DNA of 6,834 nucleotides from MGBC113645 sp036308445 (lineage in GTDB: Bacteria > Bacillota_I > Bacilli_A > Erysipelotrichales > Coprobacillaceae): positions 1 to 6,834 of the forward strand of contig JAXJVS010000160.1 in the NCBI GenBank assembly GCA_036308445.1, read 5' to 3'. Position 1 is the first letter of the stretch; each line of letters starts with the position of its first letter. The translations under genes and the position numbers were made by a program. The notes beneath the pieces are model-generated. The model saw only the letters and a list, made by a program, of their open reading frames with translations, was not told the DNA's origin and ran no database searches. Below, in pieces: positions 1 to 5,624 of this stretch.

Positions 1-174
1 AAATACAATAATATTTTTTAAAACGCCAATCATATTAGCGGCCATACCTACACATCTTTCTTGATTGGCTTTTAAGGTATCTATTAAATCATTTACAGTA
101 TCAATATCATTTAATGAAGCTTTACTGCTTTTTTTGGAAAGGATGAATTGATCTTTTATTATTTCTCTTATCAT
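1..174 (-). CDS. Peptide deformylase-like protein, N-terminal part (cut by window edge)
   Basis: The minus-strand frame starts at ATG 172-174 and stays open for 58 codons to position 1, so the C-terminal part lies outside. The start is supported by GGAGG at 180-184, 5 nt before the ATG. The visible protein begins MIREIIKDQF. Residues 41-50 (CVGMAANMIG) align with peptide deformylase motif I (GxGxAAxQxG) and are followed by a hydrophobic strand, IIVF. Peptide deformylases are metalloenzymes that remove the N-formyl group from new proteins in the cytoplasm. Here the motif I Gln is Met48 and the first Gly is Cys41. This resembles, from memory, a PDF-like group in anaerobic Bacillota that is distinct from the housekeeping Def. 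The metal ligands (EGCLS and HExxH motifs) would lie beyond the edge, so activity cannot be judged. The gene is transcribed divergently from the liv operon. Family is fairly sure; enzymatic function is uncertain. Confidence 0.82.
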   Translation of the reverse strand, partial: MIREIIKDQFILSKKSSKASLNDIDTVNDLIDTLKANQERCVGMAANMIGVLKNIIVF

Positions 175-190
175 AAGTTCCTCCATATTT

Positions 191-218
191 ATAATAACAT
201 AGTTTATCTTTTAGTAAA
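191..218 (-). promoter_or_regulatory. Candidate promoter for the PDF-like gene
   Basis: On the minus strand, TTTACT (213-218) is followed after 16 nt by TATTAT (191-196), with a TG placed as in an extended -10. Transcription would start near 184-185, directly at the GGAGG, giving an unusually short leader. An overlapping alternative is TTTACT (218-223), 16 nt, then TATGTT (196-201). Either is plausible in AT-rich DNA, so confidence is low. Confidence 0.3.
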
Positions 219-335
219 GTAAAATAATCATCCTGTATTATTGTATAAAATGTTTGTTAAAAGCTATGTTGTTTTATTTTATTCCGAAAAAAAGTTGGGA
301 AATTTAGAATATTGTAAAAAAAGCAAAAGTTTTTA

Positions 336-363
336 TTGACTATTAATTATACTTTGGTATACT
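336..363 (+). promoter_or_regulatory. liv operon promoter (SigA type, extended -10)
   Basis: TTGACT (-35, 336-341) is followed after 16 nt by TATACT (-10, 358-363). A TG at 355-356 gives an extended -10. Transcription should start around 370, leaving a leader of about 30 nt before livJ, too short for a T-box or other riboswitch. Control therefore more likely acts on initiation or on the terminator after livJ. A second TATACT copy at 348-353 lies exactly 10 bp upstream of the -10, but it is only 6 nt from the -35 and so is not a usable -10 with it. Confidence 0.75.
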
Positions 364-400
364 TAATAAATAATAAGAGAAAATTAGAGGGGGAAATTAT

Positions 401-1549
401 ATGAATTTCAAAAAAGTATTATCTACAATTGCTGTAGCAAGTATGCTTGTAGCATGTGGTGGCGGAACTTCATCTACAGGTACTGAATTAAAAGAAGGAG
501 ATACTGTTAAAATTGGTTTTGTTGGACCATTAACTGGTGAAGTATCTAGTTATGGTATTCCAGTAGCGAATTCAATTCAATTAGCTGTAGATGATTATAA
601 TAATTCTGCAGACGCTAAATATACAATTGAATTAGTTAAGGAAGATACTACTGGTAAGGAAGTAGAAGCAACTAATGCTTATAATAAATTAGTAAGTGTT
701 GGTGTTGCTGGTATTGTTGGACCTGTTATTACTGCAGAAGGTTTAGCTTTAGGTGAAGCATCTAAAGAAGATATGACTCCAATTGTTTCATCTTCAACTT
801 CTGGTGACAATGTTACTTTAAATGAAGATGGTACTACAAAAACTAATTATTTTAGAACTTGTTCAAATGACTCAATGGGTGGTCAAACAATTGCTAAAGC
901 AATTAGTAGTGGTAAAATTAATGTAAGTAAAATTGCTGTTTTAACTAATAGTGACAGTGATTATAGTGGTGGATGTACTGATTCATTTGTTGCTCAAGCT
1001 AATGAAGACAATACTCAAATAGTATTACAAGAAAAATATCCATCAACTCAAAAAGATTTCAAAACTTATATTCAAAAAGTTATAAGTTCTGGTGCTGATG
1101 CAGTTTATATTCCAGATTATTATGAAACAATTGCAACTATCGTTAAACAATTCAAAGATGCTGGATTTACTGGTACTTTCTTAGGAACTGATGGTTGGGA
1201 TGGTGTATTATCTGTTGAAGGTGTAGATAAATCAATCTTCAATGGTGCTTATTATACTAATACTTTTGATGATAGAACTGATGCAGTAGTTAATTATACT
1301 AAAGCTTATAAAGATACTTTTAATGGTGAAACTAATATGTTTGGTACAATGGCTTATGATGCTACTTGGGTATTAATTAAAGCTATTGAAAAAGCAGGAA
1401 CTACTGATGCTCAAGCTATTTGTGAAGCTTTAGAATCAACAAATTATGATGGTATTACAGGTCATTTTGAATTTGATGAACAACATAATCCAACTAAAGA
1501 TTTAGTTGTTAAAACTATTAAAAACGGAGAATATACTTACTTAGATTAA
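401..1549 (+). CDS. livJ: Branched-chain amino acid ABC transporter, substrate-binding lipoprotein
   Basis: A 382-residue extracytoplasmic receptor that captures the amino acid and delivers it to LivH/LivM. The start ATG has GAGGGGG (387-393) 7 nt upstream. Residues 1-18 are a lipoprotein signal peptide (Lys4-Lys5, hydrophobic core) ending in lipobox LVAC, so Cys19 should be lipidated. A short Gly/Ser/Thr linker leads into a type I periplasmic-binding fold (Peripla_BP_6) from about residue 36: KIGFVGPLTG (37-46), VGIVGP-type strand (about 102-108), the Ser/Thr-rich ligand loop PIVSSSTSG (127-135), FRTC (151-154), the hinge region near NSDSDYSGG (183-191) and GTDGWDG (262-268). Its position ahead of livHMGF fixes the role. 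Whether the ligand is Leu/Ile/Val or another amino acid or amide cannot be read from the sequence. Besides the lipobox Cys it has Cys154, Cys191 and Cys342. The first two flank the predicted ligand cleft region. Confidence 0.95.
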   Translation: MNFKKVLSTIAVASMLVACGGGTSSTGTELKEGDTVKIGFVGPLTGEVSSYGIPVANSIQLAVDDYNNSADAKYTIELVKEDTTGKEVEATNAYNKLVSVGVAGIVGPVITAEGLALGEASKEDMTPIVSSSTSGDNVTLNEDGTTKTNYFRTCSNDSMGGQTIAKAISSGKINVSKIAVLTNSDSDYSGGCTDSFVAQANEDNTQIVLQEKYPSTQKDFKTYIQKVISSGADAVYIPDYYETIATIVKQFKDAGFTGTFLGTDGWDGVLSVEGVDKSIFNGAYYTNTFDDRTDAVVNYTKAYKDTFNGETNMFGTMAYDATWVLIKAIEKAGTTDAQAICEALESTNYDGITGHFEFDEQHNPTKDLVVKTIKNGEYTYLD

Positions 1550-1553
1550 AGAG

Positions 1554-1589
1554 AAAAAAATAAAGGAGATTTTTCTCCTTTATTTTTTT
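1554..1589 (+). terminator. Intra-operon terminator/attenuator between livJ and livH
   Basis: A perfect 16-bp stem (1554-1569 with 1574-1589; core AAAGGAGA/TCTCCTTT) has a 4-nt TTTT loop, and its 3' arm ends in seven T (1583-1589). It begins 4 nt after the livJ stop. No promoter is obvious between it and livH (27 nt to the start), so the downstream genes must depend on read-through. The likely effect is partial termination, plus 3'-end protection of a livJ-only mRNA, giving more receptor than permease and ATPase. The hairpin is seen directly; the effect is inferred. Confidence 0.85.
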
Positions 1590-1615
1590 AGGGTTTATAG
1601 AAAGGAGAGAGATTT

Positions 1616-2491
1616 ATGGAATTTATTGCACAAATAATCAATGGATTAAGCACAGGTGGAATGTATGCTTTAGTTGCAATAGGTTATACAATGGTGTATG
1701 GTATTGCAAAAATGATTAACTTTGCTCATGGTGAGTTTATCATGGTTGGTGCATATATTGCTTATGTTGTTTCAGCGATGTTTGGAATGCCTCCTTATGT
1801 GAGTGTTATTGTGTCTATTATTGGTTGTGCTTTACTTGGGGTTGTAACTGAAAAAGTTGCATATAAACCTTTAAGAAATAGTGGTAGTTTAGCTGTTTTG
1901 ATTACTGCTATTGGTGTGAGTTATTTATTGCAAAATTTATTTTTATTACTTTTTGGTTCTGCTGCTATTACTTTTCCAACTTATATGCCTAGTGGTGCAA
2001 TTAATGTTTTTGGTATTTCAATTACATATGTTTCATTATTGTCTTTATTATTAACATTTGTATGTACAGCTTTATTGTTATTATTTATTAATAAAACACG
2101 TTTAGGAAAAGCTATGAGAGCTGTAAGCGAAGATAAAGGTGCTGCTGAATTAATGGGGATCAATGTTAATAATACTATTTCATTAACTTTTGCTATTGGT
2201 TCTGGTTTAGGGGCTATTGCTGGTGTTATTTATGGAATGAGTTATTCTTTGATTAATCCTTATTTAGGAGCAATGTTAGGGATTAAGGCGTTTATTGCAG
2301 CTGTTTTAGGAGGAATTGGATCAATTCCTGGAGCTATGATTGGTGGATTAATCATTGGTGTTGCAGAGGCTTTTACTATTTCTTATATTTCTTCTGCTTT
2401 TTCTGATGCTGTTGTTTTTGGAATTTTGATTTTTATCTTATTGGTTAAACCTGCTGGTTTGTTTGGTAAGAATGTTAGAGAGAAAGTGTAG
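1616..2491 (+). CDS. livH: Branched-chain amino acid ABC transporter permease LivH
   Basis: A 291-residue polytopic inner-membrane permease, one half of the translocation channel, pairing with LivM. ATG 1616 has AAAGGAG (1601-1607) 8 nt upstream. Family hallmarks are visible: NGLSTGGMYALVAIGYTMVYG near the N-terminus, INFAHGEF (34-41), a cytoplasmic coupling segment TRLGKAMRAVSEDKGAAELMG (161-181) that contacts the ATPases, KAFIAAVLGG with GSIPGAMIGG (224-244), and the C-terminal VKPAGLFG (277-284). About eight hydrophobic membrane segments are apparent. Length is typical for LivH. It follows the post-livJ hairpin and its stop abuts livM with no gap. Confidence 0.95.
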   Translation: MEFIAQIINGLSTGGMYALVAIGYTMVYGIAKMINFAHGEFIMVGAYIAYVVSAMFGMPPYVSVIVSIIGCALLGVVTEKVAYKPLRNSGSLAVLITAIGVSYLLQNLFLLLFGSAAITFPTYMPSGAINVFGISITYVSLLSLLLTFVCTALLLLFINKTRLGKAMRAVSEDKGAAELMGINVNNTISLTFAIGSGLGAIAGVIYGMSYSLINPYLGAMLGIKAFIAAVLGGIGSIPGAMIGGLIIGVAEAFTISYISSAFSDAVVFGILIFILLVKPAGLFGKNVREKV

Positions 2492-2495
2492 GTGG
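2490..2495 (+). promoter_or_regulatory. Ribosome binding site deciding the livM start
   Basis: AGGTGG overlaps the livH stop codon (TAG 2489-2491) and sits 5 nt before ATG 2501. It would be only 2 nt before ATG 2498 and would lie inside a coding region begun at GTG 2492. This favours ATG 2501 and implies coupling of livM translation to termination of livH. Confidence 0.55.
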
Positions 2496-2500
2496 ATATG

Positions 2501-3442
2501 ATGAAAAAGAAAGAATTAAAAAGTTTAGCTATTTCGTTTGTCCTTGCACTTATTATTTATGGTGTACTCATGTTTGCCATGAATTCAGGAATTATTGGTA
2601 GATATTGGGCTGGGGTTATTACTTTGGCTTGTATTAATATAGTTTTAGCTACAAGTTTAAATCTTGCAAGTGGTTATTTAGGACAATTGACTTTAGGACA
2701 CGCTGGTTTTATGTCTGTGGGTGCTTATGTGAGTGCTCTATTAAGCTTAAAGACTGGAACTCCATTCTTTGTGAGTTTAATTATCGGTTCTTTAGTAGCA
2801 GCTGTAGTAGGATTGATAATTGGTATTCCTACTCTTCGTTTGAAAGGTGATTATTTATGTATTATTACTTTAGCTTTTAATGAAATCATTCGTGTTATTA
2901 TGCTTAATTTAGATATTACTAATGGTGCTAAAGGTTTAATGGGTATCCCTAAGAATACTTCATTTACCGTTGGTTTTGTTAGTGTATGTGTAACTATTTA
3001 TACAATTTATTGTATTGTTAAATCACGACAAGGGCGTGCTATTATTTCTATTAAAGAAGATGAAATTGCTAGTGAATTAACTGGTATTCCTACTTCTTAT
3101 TACAAGATTTTAGCGTTTGTTATTTCAGCATTTTTTGCTGGTTTAGCTGGTGGGTTGTATGCTCACTATTTAGGTATTTTAGTTCCAAAGACTTTTGATT
3201 ACAATAAATCTGTTGAAATCTTAGTTATGGTTGTATTAGGTGGTTTAGGTAATTTAAAGGGTTCTGTTATAGCTGCTATTGTTATGACTTTCTTGCCTGA
3301 ATTGCTAAGAGAGTTCTCTGATTATCGTATGTTATTGTATGCGATTGTATTGATTGCTGCTATGATTCTTAAAGAAAAAAATTTAGTGCCTAAAATGAAG
3401 GCAAAATTCTCTAATAAAAAGAAAGAGGAGGTGTCTGAATAA
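2501..3442 (+). CDS. livM: Branched-chain amino acid ABC transporter permease LivM
   Basis: A second polytopic permease subunit, 313 residues from ATG 2501. In-frame alternatives are GTG 2492 (316 residues) and ATG 2498; 2501 is chosen because of AGGTGG at 2490-2495. The LivM family signature is clear: GYLGQLTLGHAGFMSVGAY (59-77), GIPTLRLKGDYLCIITLAF (108-126), a coupling segment SRQGRAIISIKEDEIASEL (175-193) ending TGIP, and VMVVLGGLGNLKGS (242-255). Roughly eight to nine hydrophobic segments are followed by a Lys-rich cytoplasmic tail (299-313). It forms the channel heterodimer with LivH. Its stop overlaps the livG start by one base (TAATG), typical of a coupled transporter operon. Nothing suggests truncation. 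Confidence 0.94.
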   Translation: MKKKELKSLAISFVLALIIYGVLMFAMNSGIIGRYWAGVITLACINIVLATSLNLASGYLGQLTLGHAGFMSVGAYVSALLSLKTGTPFFVSLIIGSLVAAVVGLIIGIPTLRLKGDYLCIITLAFNEIIRVIMLNLDITNGAKGLMGIPKNTSFTVGFVSVCVTIYTIYCIVKSRQGRAIISIKEDEIASELTGIPTSYYKILAFVISAFFAGLAGGLYAHYLGILVPKTFDYNKSVEILVMVVLGGLGNLKGSVIAAIVMTFLPELLREFSDYRMLLYAIVLIAAMILKEKNLVPKMKAKFSNKKKEEVSE

Positions 3443-4203
3443 TGGCATTATTAAAGACTGAAGGTTTGGGTATTCAATTTGGTGGATTAAAAGCGGTTGA
3501 TGAATTTAATTTTGAAATTAATCAAGGAGAATTATATGGGTTAATTGGTCCAAATGGAGCAGGTAAAACAACTGTATTTAATTTATTAACTGGTGTATAT
3601 CAACCTACAAGTGGACAAATTATTTTTGATGGTAAATCTATTTTAAAGAAAACTCCAACGCAGATTACTCAAGCCGGTATTGCGAGAACTTTTCAGAATA
3701 TTCGTTTATTTAAAGATATGAGTGTTATTGATAATGTTAAAGTGGGATTGCATTATTCTCAGAATTATAAATTGGCTGCAGCTCTTTTAAAACTTCCTTC
3801 TTATTATAAAGCTGAAGAAGAAATTGAGGCTGAAGCACATAAATTATTAAAAGTATTTGGTCTTGATGAATTTGCTGATGCAAAAGCAAAAAATCTTCCT
3901 TATGGAAAGCAAAGAAAATTAGAAATTGCTCGTGCTCTTGCAACGTCTCCAAAACTATTGTTATTGGATGAACCGGCAGCAGGAATGAATCCTACAGAAA
4001 CTGCTGAATTAATGGAAACTATAAAAATTGTTAGAGAAAAATTTCATGTTGCTATTTTATTGATTGAACATGATATGAAATTGGTTATGGGGATTTGTGA
4101 AAAGATTGCAGTATTAAATTTTGGAACTGTATTAGCTTTTGGTAAACCAGAAGAGATTCAATCTAATCCTGATGTTGTTGCAGCATATTTAGGAAATGAG
4201 TAG
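3442..4203 (+). CDS. livG: Branched-chain amino acid ABC transporter ATP-binding protein LivG
   Basis: A 253-residue cytoplasmic ATPase subunit that powers import as the partner of LivF. AGGAGGT (3426-3432) inside the end of livM serves its ATG, which overlaps the livM stop. Motifs in order: Walker A GPNGAGKT (36-43), Q-loop Gln85 in ARTFQN, ABC signature LPYGK (152-156), Walker B KLLLLDEP (171-178) with Asp176 and catalytic Glu177, D-loop region AAGMNP (179-184), and switch His210 in IEHDM. FGTVLAFGKPEEI near the C-terminus is typical of the LivG/BCA_ABC C-terminal region. The signature departs from LSGGQ. LivG proteins commonly carry LSYG, so the Tyr is expected while Pro in place of Ser is less usual. 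All catalytic residues are present. Confidence 0.95.
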   Translation: MALLKTEGLGIQFGGLKAVDEFNFEINQGELYGLIGPNGAGKTTVFNLLTGVYQPTSGQIIFDGKSILKKTPTQITQAGIARTFQNIRLFKDMSVIDNVKVGLHYSQNYKLAAALLKLPSYYKAEEEIEAEAHKLLKVFGLDEFADAKAKNLPYGKQRKLEIARALATSPKLLLLDEPAAGMNPTETAELMETIKIVREKFHVAILLIEHDMKLVMGICEKIAVLNFGTVLAFGKPEEIQSNPDVVAAYLGNE

Positions 4204-4213
4204 GAGGTAGTTT

Positions 4214-4912
4214 ATGTTAAAAGTCGAAAATATAAATGTGCATTATGGTGTTATTAATGCGATTAAGAATGTTTCTTTTGAGGTTAATCAAGGAGAAATT
4301 GTTGCATTGATTGGTGCTAATGGTGCTGGTAAAACTTCTACTATGCATGCTGTTTCAGGGTTGTTGAAAATTACTGATGGTTGCATTCAATTTATGGATG
4401 AAGATATTTCTAAGTTACCTGCACATAAAATTGTTGCTAAGGGATTAGCACAAGTGCCTGAAGGAAGAAGAATTTTTTCTCAGTTAACAGTAGAAGAGAA
4501 CTTAGAGATGGGTGCTTATTTAAGAACTGATAATAAGGTCAATGATGATTTAGAAAATATTTATAAACGTTTTCCTCGATTAAAAGAAAGAAAAAATCAA
4601 CAAGCTGGTACTTTATCTGGTGGAGAACAGCAAATGTTAGCTATGGGTAGAGCTTTAATGTCTAAACCTAAGTTATTATTGTTGGATGAGCCATCGATGG
4701 GGTTATCGCCTATTTTGGTGAATGAGATTTTTGACATCATTAAAGAAATAAATAAAGATGGTGTAACTATTTTGTTGGTGGAACAAAATGCTAATAAAGC
4801 CTTAAGTATTGCTCATCGTGCATATGTACTTGAGACTGGCTCTGTAACTATCAAAGGTGATGCGAAAGATGTTGCTGCTAATCCAAAAGTTAGAGAAGCT
4901 TATTTAGGATAG
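4214..4912 (+). CDS. livF: Branched-chain amino acid ABC transporter ATP-binding protein LivF
   Basis: A 232-residue second ATPase subunit, last gene of the operon. AGGAGGT (4202-4208) overlaps the livG stop and lies 5 nt before the ATG, indicating translational coupling. Motifs: Walker A GANGAGKT (34-41), Q-loop region with Gln80 followed by VPEGRRIF (81-88, a LivF hallmark), signature LSGGEQQ (134-140), Walker B KLLLLDEP (153-160) with Asp158 and Glu159, D-loop region SMGLSP (161-166). The H-loop position is Gln191 (VEQNA), which is the normal LivF state rather than a defect. Length is standard. The stop codon lies in the stem of the operon terminator. Confidence 0.95.
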   Translation: MLKVENINVHYGVINAIKNVSFEVNQGEIVALIGANGAGKTSTMHAVSGLLKITDGCIQFMDEDISKLPAHKIVAKGLAQVPEGRRIFSQLTVEENLEMGAYLRTDNKVNDDLENIYKRFPRLKERKNQQAGTLSGGEQQMLAMGRALMSKPKLLLLDEPSMGLSPILVNEIFDIIKEINKDGVTILLVEQNANKALSIAHRAYVLETGSVTIKGDAKDVAANPKVREAYLG

Positions 4913-4935
4913 TGATTAATTCACTATCCTTTTTT
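4906..4935 (+). terminator. Rho-independent terminator of the liv operon, shared with convergent gene ends
   Basis: A perfect 10-bp stem AGGATAGTGA (4906-4915) / TCACTATCCT (4921-4930) with loop TTAAT is followed by T-tract 4930-4935. The livF stop TAG (4910-4912) is in the 5' arm. The convergent gene's stop (4916-4918) is in the loop and its last codons are in the 3' arm. On the minus strand the same hairpin is followed by CTAAATAAG rather than a T-run, so efficient termination is expected mainly for livF transcripts. Confidence 0.85.
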
Positions 4936-5389
4936 GTTTGATGGTATCTTTTAAAATAATACATATGATAATTAATGATAATAATTCAGTTAATATGGTT
5001 GGTTCAAAAGGGAGGGCAGGGATTATGAAATGAATAAGAATGACAGATAATATTCCCCACAGAACAGTATAAAATAAGCATATTCTACCATGTAAATGAA
5101 AATGATGGTGATGATAATCCCAGCATTTCTTATGAAATACTTTTTCAATATAAATACTAGTACAATATTCTAAAATCGTCATAAGAATTGATCCAAAGAT
5201 AAAGGATGTTAGATAAGATTTAGAAAGAATTGATGAAAAAGAAATAAGTAAACAAGCACCAACGCCATAAAGAGGAATATAAGGACCATCTAATAGACCA
5301 GATGCAATCCATTTCTTTTTGAATAAAGAAATATAGGTAGATTCCATAAGAAAACCAATAAAAGAATATAGACAAAAATAAGAAAACAT
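4916..5389 (-). CDS. CmpB-like small integral membrane protein (putative ABC-transporter type IV family)
   Basis: A 157-residue polytopic membrane protein. ATG 5387-5389 is chosen because AAAGGAG (5395-5401) lies 5 nt upstream; an in-frame ATG at 5467 would add 26 residues without a good RBS. It matches the family often labelled putative ABC transporter permease / ABC_trans_CmpB (PF06541), whose function is not established. Visible hallmarks are the N-terminal YSFIGFLMES (8-17), GLLDGPYIPLYGVGA (31-45), ILEY (72-75), EKVFHKKCWDY (82-92) and GRICLFYTVLWG (101-112). Five hydrophobic segments: about 2-22, 36-55, 60-81, 104-126 and 131-147. The loop after WDY, where I recall family members carrying roughly SDKPFNLNG, reads HHHHFHLHG here, giving six His in eight residues (93-100). 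No ATPase or other permease is adjacent apart from the unrelated liv genes on the opposite strand. Convergent with livF (3 nt between stops). Confidence 0.85.
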   Translation of the reverse strand: MFSYFCLYSFIGFLMESTYISLFKKKWIASGLLDGPYIPLYGVGACLLISFSSILSKSYLTSFIFGSILMTILEYCTSIYIEKVFHKKCWDYHHHHFHLHGRICLFYTVLWGILSVILIHFIIPALPFEPTILTELLSLIIICIILKDTIKQKRIVN

Positions 5390-5394
5390 AAAAA

Positions 5395-5401
5395 CTCCTT
5401 T
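5395..5401 (-). promoter_or_regulatory. Ribosome binding site deciding the CmpB-like gene start
   Basis: AAAGGAG on the minus strand with 5 nt (TTTTT) before ATG 5387-5389. This supports the internal Met over the longer frame starting at 5467, and it places the protein's first residues at the start of the conserved family region. Confidence 0.75.
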
Positions 5402-5466
5402 CTTTCTAATTGTATTTATGTTATAAAGAAATATGTCTAAAGTTGCGAAAAATGTACAATAATACA

Positions 5467-5472
5467 ATTATA
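5467..5472 (-). promoter_or_regulatory. Possible -10 element for the CmpB-like gene
   Basis: A perfect TATAAT on the minus strand, 77 nt upstream of the chosen start. No convincing -35 stands 16-18 nt upstream (TTAAGA is 19 nt away), and no TGn extension is present. It also overlaps the alternative upstream ATG, which would make that ATG untranscribed if this promoter is used. Weak evidence in AT-rich DNA. Confidence 0.3.
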
Positions 5473-5507
5473 TAGACTTTAATTAAAAAAATCTTAATGA
5501 AATTTAC

Positions 5508-5520
5508 TTGATTAAATCAA
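5508..5520. repeat. 13-bp palindrome, candidate operator
   Basis: TTGATT-A-AATCAA is a perfect inverted repeat with 6-bp arms around one central base, in the divergent region between the CmpB-like and NlpC/P60 genes. It lies about 63 nt upstream of the NlpC/P60 -10. It could bind a dimeric regulator, but short AT-rich palindromes also arise by chance. Confidence 0.3.
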
Positions 5521-5530
5521 TATAATTTTA

Positions 5531-5552
5531 ATTTCTTAAGAATTTCTTAATA
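5531..5552 (+). repeat. Tandem 11-bp direct repeat upstream of the NlpC/P60 promoter
   Basis: ATTTCTTAAGA (5531-5541) is immediately followed by ATTTCTTAATA (5542-5552), identical at 10 of 11 positions. The 11-bp period is about one helical turn, so both copies face the same side of the DNA. They lie 30-51 bp upstream of the -10, the zone where OmpR/PhoB-type response regulators bind tandem half-sites. The repeat is seen directly; the regulatory role is inferred. Confidence 0.45.
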
Positions 5553-5559
5553 AAAAATG

Positions 5560-5588
5560 TGGATTTTTTATGAATGTAGTGCTATAAT
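5560..5588 (+). promoter_or_regulatory. Promoter of the NlpC/P60 gene (extended -10)
   Basis: A consensus TATAAT (5583-5588) is preceded by TGC (5580-5582), a full extended -10. The -35 is poor (TGGATT, 5560-5565, spacer 17), which fits a promoter relying on the extended -10 or on an activator. Transcription would begin near 5595, about 30 nt before the ATG. Confidence 0.65.
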
Positions 5589-5624
5589 TGTAAATGGGTA
5601 TATTAGTGGAAGGAGGAGAGACCG

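Noticed and set aside
196..270. Inverted repeat AACATAG (196-202) / CTATGTT (264-270) in the PDF-livJ intergenic region
   Set aside because: Only 7-bp arms separated by 61 nt; likely chance, with no supporting structure.
278..292. CodY-like box upstream of livJ (TTTATTCCGAAAAAA)
   Set aside because: Five mismatches to AATTTTCNGAAAATT in very AT-rich DNA, and CodY may be absent from this lineage; not enough to call.
364..400. Riboswitch or T-box in the livJ leader
   Set aside because: The expected leader is about 30 nt, too short for any such element.
1981..2163. 60-codon antisense frame within livH
   Set aside because: Shadow of a strongly conserved permease gene; no ribosome binding site or recognisable protein.
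3737..3952. 71-codon antisense frame within livG
   Set aside because: Opposite a clear ATPase gene; Gln/Leu-rich low-complexity product with no family features.
5390..5467. 26-residue N-terminal extension of the CmpB-like protein from ATG 5467
   Set aside because: No good ribosome binding site, while the internal ATG at 5387-5389 has AAAGGAG at 5 nt and begins at the conserved family region.
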